From Fodinibius sp. Rm-B-1B1-1 (GTDB taxonomy: Bacteria; Bacteroidota; Rhodothermia; Balneolales; Balneolaceae), in NCBI RefSeq assembly GCF_038594945.1, contig NZ_JBCFYD010000002.1:1-64000 (forward strand): DNA of 64,000 nucleotides, given 5' to 3'. The notes under the pieces were generated by a model. It was not told the DNA's origin. It made no database searches and saw only the letters and a list, made by a program, of their open reading frames with translations. Positions 30,064-39,902 of the stretch are shown piece after piece; positions within the stretch are counted from its first letter, which is position 1; the number at the start of each line of letters is the position of its first letter. The position numbers were made by a program, and so were the translations under genes.

Positions 30064-30969
30064 ATGAACCTATTAAAGTATATAGTATTAATTGCACTTG
30101 TAACTATTATCAGTTGTAATGAGTCTAAACAAGACAAAACACTTGAATTGATTGGGCATCGAGAGGCAACGGGATTAGCACCGGAGAATACTATTCCCGG
30201 ATTTAAGATAGCACTGGGATACGATGTGGATGCCATTGAGCTTGATGTGGTAATTATCGGTGACAAACAAGTACTTGTCTCTCATGAGCCGTGGTTTCGT
30301 CATGATATTTGTCTGACGCCAAAGGGAGATTCTATTTCTGTTGACTCTCAAAAAGAGCACTTGGTTTATGACATGGATTATGAGCAGATTGTCGAATATG
30401 ATTGTGGTTCTATACAAAGGGAAGGATATCCCGGGCAGGAGAATCAACCGCTGACAAAGCCACTATTGACAGAGGTTATCCGCGAAGTAGAAGACTATAT
30501 TAAAGAAAACGATCTTGAACGGGTTGGGTACAAGATTGAAATAAAAAGTAAACCAGGTTGGTATGAGGGTAATAATATACAGCCTGTCCCGGAGCAGGCT
30601 GCAGAAATGGTGCATAAAGTATTGGTTGAAGAAGGAGTTATTAATCGGGTTAATATTTTTGCGTTCAATCCCCGAGTGCTGAACAGATTTGAAGAAATAA
30701 ATTCTTCTATCCCAAGAGTTTTCCTGATTCCCGAGTCTAAAAGTAATTTTGATGCAAACTTAGCCGAACTAAATAGTTTGCCTGATGTATATGCGCCGAA
30801 CTATACCCTTGTCAATTCGACCCTCGTAGAGCAAGTACACGAAAAGGGGATGACACTCATTCCATGGACGGTAAATAGATACGAAGATATGGTTAAGCTT
30901 GTAGGTGTTGGCGTGGATGGCATTATTTCAGACTATCCGAACTATTTTGAGAAACTAAGAGCAGAGTAA
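30064..30969 (+). CDS. Glycerophosphodiester phosphodiesterase lipoprotein
   Basis: A 301-residue GDPD-family enzyme with a lipoprotein signal (IISC, Cys 18). The catalytic signature is IGHREATGLAPENT (H32, R33, E42), followed by DAIELDV and VSHEPW carrying the metal-binding acidic residues and second His. Toward the C-terminus MTLIPWTVN and DGIISDYPN match the barrel end. The usual GHRG is GHRE here. These enzymes split glycerophosphodiesters into sn-glycerol-3-phosphate and an alcohol, using a divalent metal. It is the first gene of a cluster with alkaline phosphatase, SusC, SusD and a phosphoesterase. Confidence 0.92.
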   Translation: MNLLKYIVLIALVTIISCNESKQDKTLELIGHREATGLAPENTIPGFKIALGYDVDAIELDVVIIGDKQVLVSHEPWFRHDICLTPKGDSISVDSQKEHLVYDMDYEQIVEYDCGSIQREGYPGQENQPLTKPLLTEVIREVEDYIKENDLERVGYKIEIKSKPGWYEGNNIQPVPEQAAEMVHKVLVEEGVINRVNIFAFNPRVLNRFEEINSSIPRVFLIPESKSNFDANLAELNSLPDVYAPNYTLVNSTLVEQVHEKGMTLIPWTVNRYEDMVKLVGVGVDGIISDYPNYFEKLRAE

Positions 30970-31026
30970 TTACTGAAGGTTTTGTAATTACACTTTCATC
31001 CTTTTTAAATCCCAAAAAACAACATT

Positions 31027-32481
31027 ATGTCTGAATCCAAGAATAAAAATATATCACGTCGCGATTTTTTAAAGGCTGGGGCGCTGTCCAGTTTGGCTTT
31101 GGGGCCATTATTGCTTGGGGGATGCGATTCTGATGGCGAACAGTCATTTAAAGGACGCGGTAAAGCGAAAAACGTAATTTTTATGGTTTCTGATGGAATG
31201 AGTGCCGGAACCTTTAATATGGCTGATCTTATCAAGAGACGGAAATATGGGAACGGTAGTCATTGGGTTGATCTATATAATTCTGATAGGAGATTTCATC
31301 GGGGGATAATGGATATGGCCTCCCTGAATTCACCCATTACGGGGTCCGCAGCGGCCGCTTCTTCGTGGGGATGTGGGCATCGCGTTAATAACCTATCTGT
31401 AAATATGGGGCCTAATGGCGAAGAGTATACCCCCATTAATCAGATTTTTAAAGATGCTGGTAAAAAGACAGGACTGGTAACTACTACGAGAATTACGCAC
31501 GCCACTCCTGCGGGGTTTTCTGTAAATATTGATCATCGTAATAAAGAAGATGAGATTGCATTAAGGTATCTGCAGCGCGAATATGATGTAATGTTAGGCG
31601 GGGGTGCTCGTCATTTTGAGGCCGCCAGTCGTGATGATGATAAAAATCTAATTTCAAAATTTGCCGACAAAAACTACCAGATAGTCCAAACCAGACAAGA
31701 GCTTACCCAGGCTTCGGCGAATAAACGGCTTTTGGGTCTTTTTTATGATAGTCATCTACCCTACAGTATTGATCGTCAGACCATAGACGAACACCAACAG
31801 AACATTCCAACTATTGCTGAGATGACCCAGACAGCTTTAAAACATCTCGAAAATCAAGATGGGTTCATATTGCAGGTTGAAGGTGGGCGGGTTGATCACG
31901 GAGCTCACGCTAATGATGCTTCAGGCATGCTTTATGATCAAGTTGCGTTTGATGATGCCATAAAAGTGGCACTCGATTTTGTTGATCAACGTGATGATAC
32001 GCTGCTTATAATTACTACAGATCATGGAAATGCCAATCCTGCCCTTAATGCCGCCGGTGAAGGTTATAATGATTCTGCTCCTTTTTTCGATCGGCTTCAG
32101 GAATTCCGTCATTCTAATACTTGGATACTTTCTGAACTCGACAGCCATAGTACTGTTTCAGAGATTCGGGAAAGAGTAGAGTATGCCACTCGGCTTGGCA
32201 TCGGTAAGGATGAAGCACAAGCGTTAAGAAAAGCTCTAAATGGTAATCTGGATACTATTTACGACATAAAAAGCAATCCTTCGAGCGTATTGGGATCAAT
32301 TTTAGCAAATTACACCAGCGTTAGTTTTACAAGTGGTGGTCATACCAGTGACTTTGTAGAACTTGCAGCTCTGGGTCCGGGCATTGAAAACTTAGATTAC
32401 TTTACACGTAATACCGAGCTTTTTGATCTAATGGTAAATGTGGCTGGATTGAATGAAAATATGGTTCTGGCCAGTCAATAG
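31027..32481 (+). CDS. Alkaline phosphatase, Tat-exported lipoprotein
   Basis: A 484-residue PhoA-superfamily enzyme. A Tat motif (SRRDFLKAG, residues 10-18) precedes a hydrophobic stretch ending in a lipobox (LGGC), so it is folded before export and probably lipid-anchored. Metal ligands and nucleophile: DGMSAG, the Ser in ITGSAAAASSWGCGH (where E. coli has DSAA), VEGGRVDHGAHAND, ITTDHGN and TSGGHTSD. It would release phosphate from monoesters, such as glycerol-3-phosphate produced by the upstream GDPD, 57 bases away. A hydrophobic zinc/magnesium phosphatase is the safe reading; substrate range is unknown. Confidence 0.93.
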   Translation: MSESKNKNISRRDFLKAGALSSLALGPLLLGGCDSDGEQSFKGRGKAKNVIFMVSDGMSAGTFNMADLIKRRKYGNGSHWVDLYNSDRRFHRGIMDMASLNSPITGSAAAASSWGCGHRVNNLSVNMGPNGEEYTPINQIFKDAGKKTGLVTTTRITHATPAGFSVNIDHRNKEDEIALRYLQREYDVMLGGGARHFEAASRDDDKNLISKFADKNYQIVQTRQELTQASANKRLLGLFYDSHLPYSIDRQTIDEHQQNIPTIAEMTQTALKHLENQDGFILQVEGGRVDHGAHANDASGMLYDQVAFDDAIKVALDFVDQRDDTLLIITTDHGNANPALNAAGEGYNDSAPFFDRLQEFRHSNTWILSELDSHSTVSEIRERVEYATRLGIGKDEAQALRKALNGNLDTIYDIKSNPSSVLGSILANYTSVSFTSGGHTSDFVELAALGPGIENLDYFTRNTELFDLMVNVAGLNENMVLASQ

Positions 32482-32715
32482 ACTCAGATCGAGCACGGGA
32501 TATCTGGGAAGGTTGGACCAAAGATTCCTATCTGTACAATGGTTTCCCCATCAAACCAAGATTAGCTGTATTGATAACGACACACAAGCTTGAGTAGGTA
32601 ATAGTTTCATAACAGTAAGTTTCAAGTATAGTCAAAGCTGAAAACTATTATCTACAACCAATAAAACGGAAGGCAAAAAGTCTTAGTCAAAATAAAAAAA
32701 GCTAATCTTTTAGGA

Positions 32716-35700
32716 ATGATGAAGCGGAATACAATGAATAAAATATGCGCAAGATTTAGAAAACCAGCTATAGGGTTAATTGTAATGTTAATTGGATTTA
32801 CCTCTCAGATATATGGACAAGAGGTTAGCGGGATAGTAACTGATGAAACGGATTCGCTACTTCCTGGAGTCAATATCATGGTAAAAGGAACAGGTGTTGG
32901 TACATCAAGTGATACAGAAGGGGTATACAGTTTAGCGGTTCCAAGTATGCAAGATACTCTGGTATTCTCATTTATTGGCTATAAGACCCAGGAAGTACCA
33001 ATTGATGGGAGGTCAGAAATCGATGTGCAAATGCAATTAGAAACCGTGACCGGAGAAGAAGTTGTGGTTGTTGGGTATGGCACCCAACGGAAGGAAAATA
33101 TTGTTGGAGCCGTTGGTGAAGCTGAGGTTAAAGATATTTCAACTCGTCCATCTGCAGACATAGCAAGTTCTCTGCAGGGTGCTGTACCTGGTTTAAATGT
33201 TAGATCATCATCCGGTGGTGATCCATCTGAGACTCCAGAGATTAATATTCGTGGCTTTAACTCGATTAACGGCGGAGATCCTCTTGTTTTGGTTGACGGA
33301 ATAAAGGAAGACCTTGCGAATGTTAATCCCAATGATATTGAAAGTGTAACTGTCTTAAAAGATGCACAGGCAGCAGCTATTTACGGGGCCCGGGGTTCCT
33401 TTGGGGTAGTATTGGTAACTACGAAGACAGGTAGAAAAGGGGAGTTTGAAGTTGAATATTCCAATAATGTAGGTTTTACAACAAATACTGCTCGTACCGA
33501 TTTTGTGACTGATCCCTACACATATGCTCAATGGGCAGATGGGGCCATTGGTTCTTATCACAGTGGTTGTTATGTCTGCTATGAGGGAGAGGATTGGGAG
33601 ATTGCCAGACAAGTAGGAAACGGTGAGAGAGAACCTTTCTATGAGGAACAGCCCGATGGAACCTACAAATTCTATGAAAATAATGATTATTACGACATCC
33701 TGTTTAAGGACAAGCGCTCTCATGTTATGCATAATATTTCCGTCTCTGGTGGTTCCGACAAATTGCAGGGTGTTATTTCGGGGAGGATATATGAAAGGGA
33801 GAAAATTCAGAATATTCAGGATGCAGAGATGAAGCGATATAATCTTAAGCTTAACTTAGTTGCTACTCCCTATGATTGGTTGGAACTATCTGCTGTTAGT
33901 AAGTTCAGCAGTAGGTTTGATGAGCAGTATGCAGGGACCAAAAACGGTTGGGGTGGAGCATTCGGAGTGAGTAAATGGCGTGACCTTTTCCCCAATTATC
34001 CGGCTTTTGTTGATGGAGAGGGGGTAAGTGTTGGGCGGACCAGAAATGGTTATGTGGGACGTTTGGGAGCCTTAAAAGAAGGGGCGGCTCATCGTCAATG
34101 GCAGTACGAAAACCAGACGAATACGTTGAAAGCTATAGTAAATCCGATTGAAGAGTTAGAGCTTAATATGGACTATAGTTATAACATTGAAAGAACAGAT
34201 CGAACATTTTCGTACACCCCATTTTCCTATCTGTCAGGTAATGAACTTGAGTTAGTGGAAGATGCTGGTCTTAATCGTCATAATGAATATCGTTGGAAGG
34301 ATTATTATAAAGCGTTGAATATTTATGGAACGTATACCGAAGATGTAGCAGACAAGCATAATGTTAAGTTGATGCTTGGGTTTAATCAGGAGGTATTTGA
34401 TCGCGATAGAGTAGGAGCCAGAATTGAGGAGTTACTTACAAAAAATAAGGCTAATATCTCATTTGGAACCGAAATGTTGGATATGTCAGGTTCTACGTTA
34501 GAATGGGCTCTTCAAGGCTATTTTGGGCGTTTTAATTATAATTATGACGATAAATATTTATTGGAAGTTAATGCCCGTTATGATGGATCATCTCGTTTTC
34601 CTAAGGATAATCGATGGGGCTTCTTTCCATCAGTGGGAGTAGGTTGGCAAGTAGATAATGAAGCCTTTTGGACTTCTTCTTTAGAAGAGGTGGTTTCATC
34701 AATGAAGTTGAGAGCTTCATATGGGAAGCTGGGAAATCAAAATGTGGGTGTAAATACCTTTAGACAGCTTATAGGGATGGGCAAAAAATCATGGTTAGTT
34801 AATGGGCAAGAAGTTAATTATGCCAGTGCTCCAGAACCCCTTCCGGCAAATATTGGCTGGGAAAACATCACGTCAACAAACATTGGTGTTGATATAGGAT
34901 TTTTTGAAGACAAATTAACAACCTCCCTGGATTTGTATGAACGTAATACGAGTGATATGTATTTGCCCGGTCAGCCACTGCCCGCTGTATTTGGCGCTTC
35001 AGAGCCTCGTAGAAACTATGCATCTATGCGAAATAGAGGTTTTGAATTAACCGTTGGTTATAATGATCAATTTGATGTAATGGGGGACGCTCTTTCTTTC
35101 AATATCCAAGCCAATGTTTCAAATAATAAGGGGGTAATCACTAAATTTGATAACCCCAATGGCTTGTTAAGTACATTCTTTGAAGGGCAAGAGCTTGGTG
35201 AGATTTGGGGATATCGTATTGATGGTCAATTCCAGTCCGATGAAGAAGCAGCAGCATTTCAAAATAAATATGGCACAGAAAATTTGGTTGAGGTTTACCG
35301 TGGAATTCTTGACTACGGCTCAAATTCAGATTGGAATTACCTGAGAGGAGGAGATCTAAAATATGTAGATGTGGATGGAGACGGTGAAATTAATAATGGG
35401 AATAATACTTTGGAAGATCCCGGAGATTTGGAGCGAATTGGAAACGCCATGCCACAATTTCCCTTTGGGTTTAACATCAGTGCGGGCTGGAAAAATATTG
35501 ATCTCTCTGTTATTGGGCAGGGAGTTGCAAAACAACACTGGTACCCATCAGGGCCATTGTACTGGGCTACATTCCACAGACCATATGTCTCTTTTATCAG
35601 AAAAGATATTTTAGACAAAGTCTGGGATCCCGAACATCCTAATGATCCGGATAGAATTTATCCTCAAAGGCAAAGAGCGTATAACGCGCTAAGTTCAGGT

Positions 35701-36015
35701 CGGATGTCAGCGAATGTTAATGATCATTATTTAACCAACATCGGGTATCTGAGGATAAAGAATCTAACTGTTGGTTATACCCTTCCATCAACACTTACAG
35801 AAAAAGTAGATCTTAAAAAGGTAAGAATCTTCTTTAGTGGTGAAAATCTATTTACCTGGAGATTTGGGGGATTAACTGAATACCTGGATCCGGAAGAAGT
35901 AGGGGCTCATGTAAGTTATTCAAATCCAAATGGTGTTAGTGCAAAGCCTGCCAGAGATACCCAACTATATCCTATGGGTAAGACGTATTCGGCAGGAGTC
36001 GAAATTAGTCTCTAA
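32716..36015 (+). CDS. SusC/RagA-family TonB-linked outer-membrane protein
   Basis: A 1099-residue TonB-dependent porter. A signal peptide (cleavage near QIYGQ-EVSG) is followed by a carboxypeptidase-regulatory-like domain (VSGIVTDETDSLLPGVNIMV), the SusC signature EEVVVVGYGTQRKENIVGAV and a plug domain (EINIRGFNSINGGDPLVLVD, AIYGARGSFGVVLVTTKTG). A beta-barrel of about 850 residues ends in a phenylalanine-free ISL. Paired with the SusD gene 71 bases downstream, it forms a pedal-bin importer for an oligomeric ligand. No ECF sigma/anti-sigma pair or hybrid sensor is adjacent. Confidence 0.95.
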   Translation: MMKRNTMNKICARFRKPAIGLIVMLIGFTSQIYGQEVSGIVTDETDSLLPGVNIMVKGTGVGTSSDTEGVYSLAVPSMQDTLVFSFIGYKTQEVPIDGRSEIDVQMQLETVTGEEVVVVGYGTQRKENIVGAVGEAEVKDISTRPSADIASSLQGAVPGLNVRSSSGGDPSETPEINIRGFNSINGGDPLVLVDGIKEDLANVNPNDIESVTVLKDAQAAAIYGARGSFGVVLVTTKTGRKGEFEVEYSNNVGFTTNTARTDFVTDPYTYAQWADGAIGSYHSGCYVCYEGEDWEIARQVGNGEREPFYEEQPDGTYKFYENNDYYDILFKDKRSHVMHNISVSGGSDKLQGVISGRIYEREKIQNIQDAEMKRYNLKLNLVATPYDWLELSAVSKFSSRFDEQYAGTKNGWGGAFGVSKWRDLFPNYPAFVDGEGVSVGRTRNGYVGRLGALKEGAAHRQWQYENQTNTLKAIVNPIEELELNMDYSYNIERTDRTFSYTPFSYLSGNELELVEDAGLNRHNEYRWKDYYKALNIYGTYTEDVADKHNVKLMLGFNQEVFDRDRVGARIEELLTKNKANISFGTEMLDMSGSTLEWALQGYFGRFNYNYDDKYLLEVNARYDGSSRFPKDNRWGFFPSVGVGWQVDNEAFWTSSLEEVVSSMKLRASYGKLGNQNVGVNTFRQLIGMGKKSWLVNGQEVNYASAPEPLPANIGWENITSTNIGVDIGFFEDKLTTSLDLYERNTSDMYLPGQPLPAVFGASEPRRNYASMRNRGFELTVGYNDQFDVMGDALSFNIQANVSNNKGVITKFDNPNGLLSTFFEGQELGEIWGYRIDGQFQSDEEAAAFQNKYGTENLVEVYRGILDYGSNSDWNYLRGGDLKYVDVDGDGEINNGNNTLEDPGDLERIGNAMPQFPFGFNISAGWKNIDLSVIGQGVAKQHWYPSGPLYWATFHRPYVSFIRKDILDKVWDPEHPNDPDRIYPQRQRAYNALSSGRMSANVNDHYLTNIGYLRIKNLTVGYTLPSTLTEKVDLKKVRIFFSGENLFTWRFGGLTEYLDPEEVGAHVSYSNPNGVSAKPARDTQLYPMGKTYSAGVEISL

Positions 36016-36086
36016 TACATACTCATCAGTTTCGGAATAGATACACCGACGAACGTTATAAATAATTTTAAAAAATAGATATAACT

Positions 36087-37826
36087 ATGAATAGGCTCAT
36101 ACAAATATTAACAATAGTCATGTTGTTTTTAGTAACAACAAGTTGCCAAGACATACTTAACCAGCCCCCTGATGATGCTATAACATCAGAAGAGTTTTTC
36201 AACACCAGTAATGATTTAAGGGTTTACACAAATGATTTATATGATGTATTGCCCAGGAAATCGGTCTATATGGACGACGCCAGTTCCGATAATATTTTGG
36301 GAGTAAGTGCCTCGGCCAGAGTTGAAGGATCGCGTACTGTACCAACAAATAGAGGTAGCGGAGGTTGGTCTTGGGAAAACCTCCGAAAGATAAACTATTT
36401 CCTCGAAAATTATGATAGGGTAGACAATGCGGATGCAAAAGCCAAATATTCTGGGATAGCCAGATTTTTTCGAGCTTATTTTTATTTCGAGAAAGTGAAA
36501 CGGTTTGGAGATGTACCCTGGTATAGCGAGGTGATAAATGCTGATGATGAAAAGTTGTTGAACAAATCACGGGATCCAAGGGCATTGGTAATGGATTCTG
36601 TTCTTGCTGATATAAATTATGCTGTTGAGAACATTCCAGCTGAAAAACAACTAAATCAGATTACAAAATATACGGCCCTCATTTTAAAAGCTCGTATTAG
36701 TTTGTTTGAAGGGACGTTTAGAAAATATCATGATTTAGGTGATCATGAAAGATTTTTAGAAGAGGCCGCTTCAGCCGCTAAAGAATTAATAGATTCCGGG
36801 GCTTATACCCTGTATACCAATGGAGGTGCAGACCAGGCATATCTGGATCTGTTTGCAAGAAATAGCCAAGATATGACAGAGACCATTTTGGCTGTGGATT
36901 ACGAGTTTGGAAAGAGAACACATGATTTGGCTTACAGGATGACAGCACCAACCCAGGGTAGATGGGGGCTGGCAAAAGATCTTGTTAATAGTTACCTCAT
37001 GGCTGATGGAACCCCATTTACTGATCAAAATGGATATGAAACGATGGGTTTTTATGAGGAGATGCAGAATCGAGATCCACGGTTGACCCAAACCACAGCA
37101 GGACCTGATTATGAAACATACGGGTCAAATGAACGCGAACCTGTAAATTTAGATATAACGAGAACAGGATACCGGGTAATTAAAGCGTTGCCTCCTAAAG
37201 GACCACAATGGGGTTCGGGTGGATCTTATAACGACGTTATCCTTTTCCGTTATGCCGAAGCATTACTGATATATGCCGAAGCCAAAGCAGAGCTGGGAAC
37301 ACTCACCCAGGGAGATCTGGATATGTCTATTAATAAATTACGAGATCGCGTTGGTATGCCACACTTAAATATGGCAGATGCCAATGCTAATCCCGATCCT
37401 TATCAAGAAGCTCTGTATAAAAATGTTGAGCAGGGAGCAAATAAAGGAGTCATTCTGGAGATCCGCCGTGAACGAAGAGTTGAGATGGTGAATGAAGGCC
37501 TCCGGTGGGACGATTTGATGCGATGGAAAGAAGGAAACATCGTTGAGGATCCAATAAGAGGTATATACTTCTCAGGCCTGGGAGCTCATGATTTTAACAA
37601 TGATGGTAATGCTGATGTATATGTGCATGATGGAGACGCTTCCGGCGCACCTGAGGAGGTAACGACGACAATAAATATCAACGAACGTCCTCTGACAAAT
37701 GGTACAGCTGGAAACTTACATTTGTTTGATGGAGGGTCATTTGAGGAACCGAAAGATTACTATTACCCCATACCAATCGAAGATTTAGAATTGAACGATA
37801 ATTTAGAGCAGAACCAAGGTTGGTAA
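36087..37826 (+). CDS. SusD/RagB-family surface lipoprotein
   Basis: A 579-residue SusD-like protein with lipobox VTTSC (Cys 20) and mature start QDILNQPPDDAITSEEFF, typical of the family. Tetratricopeptide-like helices in the N-terminal half include ARFFRAYFYFEKVKRFGDVP. The C-terminal part has RYAEALLIYAEAKAELG and EIRRERRVEMVNEGLRWDDL, the RagB signature. It would cap the SusC barrel and bind the ligand at the cell surface. The cluster context suggests a phosphorylated ligand. A strong terminator follows. Confidence 0.95.
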   Translation: MNRLIQILTIVMLFLVTTSCQDILNQPPDDAITSEEFFNTSNDLRVYTNDLYDVLPRKSVYMDDASSDNILGVSASARVEGSRTVPTNRGSGGWSWENLRKINYFLENYDRVDNADAKAKYSGIARFFRAYFYFEKVKRFGDVPWYSEVINADDEKLLNKSRDPRALVMDSVLADINYAVENIPAEKQLNQITKYTALILKARISLFEGTFRKYHDLGDHERFLEEAASAAKELIDSGAYTLYTNGGADQAYLDLFARNSQDMTETILAVDYEFGKRTHDLAYRMTAPTQGRWGLAKDLVNSYLMADGTPFTDQNGYETMGFYEEMQNRDPRLTQTTAGPDYETYGSNEREPVNLDITRTGYRVIKALPPKGPQWGSGGSYNDVILFRYAEALLIYAEAKAELGTLTQGDLDMSINKLRDRVGMPHLNMADANANPDPYQEALYKNVEQGANKGVILEIRRERRVEMVNEGLRWDDLMRWKEGNIVEDPIRGIYFSGLGAHDFNNDGNADVYVHDGDASGAPEEVTTTININERPLTNGTAGNLHLFDGGSFEEPKDYYYPIPIEDLELNDNLEQNQGW

Positions 37827-37839
37827 AAAACGATTGAAT

Positions 37840-37886
37840 CCCATGCCATAATGTTTTTATAAACTATGGCATGGGCTCTTTTTTCA
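37840..37886 (+). terminator. Intrinsic terminator after the SusD gene
   Basis: CCCATGCCATA (37840-37850) pairs perfectly with TATGGCATGGG (37865-37875), 11 pairs, followed by CTCTTTTTTC. It separates the SusCD pair from the phosphoesterase gene downstream, which needs readthrough or its own promoter. Confidence 0.9.
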
Positions 37887-37924
37887 TACTTATTAACTAT
37901 TAACTCAGAAAAAGATCACTTTAA

Positions 37925-39526
37925 ATGGGAAAAATGAATAAGCAATTGTTAGTTGTAGCAATTACAATGTTGTTTTTTGGAGCCGGTTCAGCTTTGGCTC
38001 AAGACATGGCTACTGGAGTAGTTTTTCATGATAAAAACCAGAATGGTCAGCTTGATTCTTCAGAAAAAAGGCTTGCCGATGTCGCTGTATCAAATGGGAA
38101 GGATGTTGTATTAACTGACAAGCAGGGACGTTATGAACTTCCTGTAGATGATGATACTATTATCTTTGTTATAAAACCAGGTAGTTATAAGCTCCCGGTT
38201 GATAACAGAGAACGCCCACAATTCTATTACATTCATAAACCCAAGGGGTCCCCGGATTTGGAGTACAGTGGCGTATCTCCAACCGGACCACTTCCCGATT
38301 CCCTAAATTTTGGGCTAATTAAAGGCGAGCAGACCGATAATTTTGAGATGCTTGTCTTTGGAGATCCCCAACCCTATAACATGCAGGAGTTAGATTATTT
38401 CAACAGGGATATTATTAATGAGCTCACAGATGTTGAGGGCTATGAGTTTGGTATTACGCTCGGCGATATTGTTGGTAATGACCTGGATCTTTTTGAACCT
38501 TATTCCAAGTCGGTTGCCCGCATTGGCACGCCTTGGTTTAATGTATATGGCAATCATGATATGAATTTTGATGTGGAAAGTGACTCCCTTGCGGATGAAA
38601 CTTTTGAAGCAACTTTTGGCCCGCCAACGTATGCCTTTAATAAAGGTAAAGTGCATTTCATTGTTCTTGATGATGTGATATACCCTCGAAAAGATGGTGA
38701 ATCCGGTTATATAGGTGGACTTACTGACAAGCAGCTTACGTTTATCAAAAACGATCTTAAGCATGTGCCTAATGATCACTTGGTTGTACTGGCTTCGCAT
38801 ATTCCATTAGTCGTTCCCGAGTGGAGAGATGGTGATCCGTATTTTAGGATGGATGACCGGCAGAAACTTTTTGAATTGCTGTCGGATTATTCCCATACCC
38901 TGTCTCTATCGGCTCATACCCATGTGCAACGTCTTACATTTCTGACTGAAAATGACGGTTGGAAAGGGGAAAATCCTCACCTGCATTACAATGTAGGAAC
39001 TACTGGCGGTGACTGGTGGTCTGGTGAACCCGGAGAAGATGGCATACCGCCGACAATAATGAGAGACGGTACTCCCAACGGCTACGCCAGCATTAATTTT
39101 GAAGGCAACGACTATACACTTAATTATAAAGTTGCTGGTGCTGATGAAGAGAAAACGATGAATATATGGGGACCCGAAGTAGTTCCACAACGCGAGTGGT
39201 TTAATGCGGATCTATATGTGAACTATTTTTTAGGCAGTGACTCTACGAAAGTTGAATATCGGGTCAAGGGAAAAGAAGAATGGCAGAAGATGGACAAGGT
39301 TGCACTTGGCGATCCCTATATTACCTCATTGCGTGATAAATGGGACCGTTCCGAAGGACTTATTGATGGCAAACGCCCTAATAATGCTGTTGCTTCAAGT
39401 CACCTGTGGAAAACACGTGTCCCTAAAAACCTTCCCGAGGGCGAACATACTATAACTATCCGCGTGACTGACATTTTTGGACGACAATTCTTTGATGAAT
39501 ATAGTTATCATGTAGAAGATAGATAA
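37925..39526 (+). CDS. Secreted calcineurin-like metallophosphoesterase
   Basis: A 533-residue exported protein (signal peptide ends ALA-Q at 25/26). An N-terminal SdrD/MetallophosN-like beta domain (about residues 28-120, starts GVVFHDKNQNGQLDSSEKRL) precedes a calcineurin-fold phosphoesterase (about 135-390) with metal-binding motifs FGDPQ, GDIVGND, YGNHDMNFD, ASHIPLV and SAHTHV. A C-terminal beta domain (about 400-533) ends EHTITIRVTDIFGRQFFDEY. Proteins of this architecture hydrolyse phosphomono- or diesters. With GDPD, alkaline phosphatase and SusCD it completes a phosphoester utilisation cluster. Initiation could also be at Met 4. Confidence 0.92.
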   Translation: MGKMNKQLLVVAITMLFFGAGSALAQDMATGVVFHDKNQNGQLDSSEKRLADVAVSNGKDVVLTDKQGRYELPVDDDTIIFVIKPGSYKLPVDNRERPQFYYIHKPKGSPDLEYSGVSPTGPLPDSLNFGLIKGEQTDNFEMLVFGDPQPYNMQELDYFNRDIINELTDVEGYEFGITLGDIVGNDLDLFEPYSKSVARIGTPWFNVYGNHDMNFDVESDSLADETFEATFGPPTYAFNKGKVHFIVLDDVIYPRKDGESGYIGGLTDKQLTFIKNDLKHVPNDHLVVLASHIPLVVPEWRDGDPYFRMDDRQKLFELLSDYSHTLSLSAHTHVQRLTFLTENDGWKGENPHLHYNVGTTGGDWWSGEPGEDGIPPTIMRDGTPNGYASINFEGNDYTLNYKVAGADEEKTMNIWGPEVVPQREWFNADLYVNYFLGSDSTKVEYRVKGKEEWQKMDKVALGDPYITSLRDKWDRSEGLIDGKRPNNAVASSHLWKTRVPKNLPEGEHTITIRVTDIFGRQFFDEYSYHVEDR

Positions 39527-39902
39527 AAACTGTTGAGTACATAAAATGTAATTAGAACGACAACTCATTCAACGGTAGAGAATAGTATTAGATCAATAAA
39601 CCTATATAGTACCAGTTTGAGAAAAAGAGAGTGGAATGAAACATGTAATATGCCCGTCGTAATGGCGGGCATATTATTTAAAGGTATTTCTGGCTTTCCC
39701 TTTTGGTTTAAAGCCATTGTGTCTTTTCTATTTTAGGCGGCCCAAGAGTAGTATGTTTTGACTTCGAAAGTAGTTCAATAAATAAACAGCATAAGAAGCG
39801 TAATACGGGGGTTCTTTGAGAGTTAGGGTCAAAGGTTAAAAAGCAGTGACCCCATAAGATTATCTATACTTTATTGCCACTTAATATATTGTTAAAAGAC
39901 AA
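39527..39902. other. Non-coding gap after the phosphoesterase cluster
   Basis: Contains a terminator hairpin at 39647-39675 and a weaker inverted repeat GGGTCA (39826-39831)/TGACCC (39847-39852). No convincing gene is present. An AT-rich TATACTTT near 39867 could be part of a promoter for the following small gene. Confidence 0.45.
39647..39679 (+). terminator. Hairpin terminator downstream of the phosphoesterase gene
   Basis: AATATGCCCG (39647-39656) pairs perfectly with CGGGCATATT (39666-39675), followed by ATTTAAA. The stem is strong; the T-run is weak. Confidence 0.65.

Noticed and set aside
32487-32600. A protein-like frame after the alkaline phosphatase (starts DRARDIWEGWTKDSYLYNG) might be a gene relic.
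   Set aside because: It has no start, belongs to no family I recognise and is short enough to be chance; left unannotated.
39710-39870. A minus-strand open frame ending KIEKTQWL near 39713 could be another relic.
   Set aside because: No motif of any family is visible and the composition is not clearly coding.
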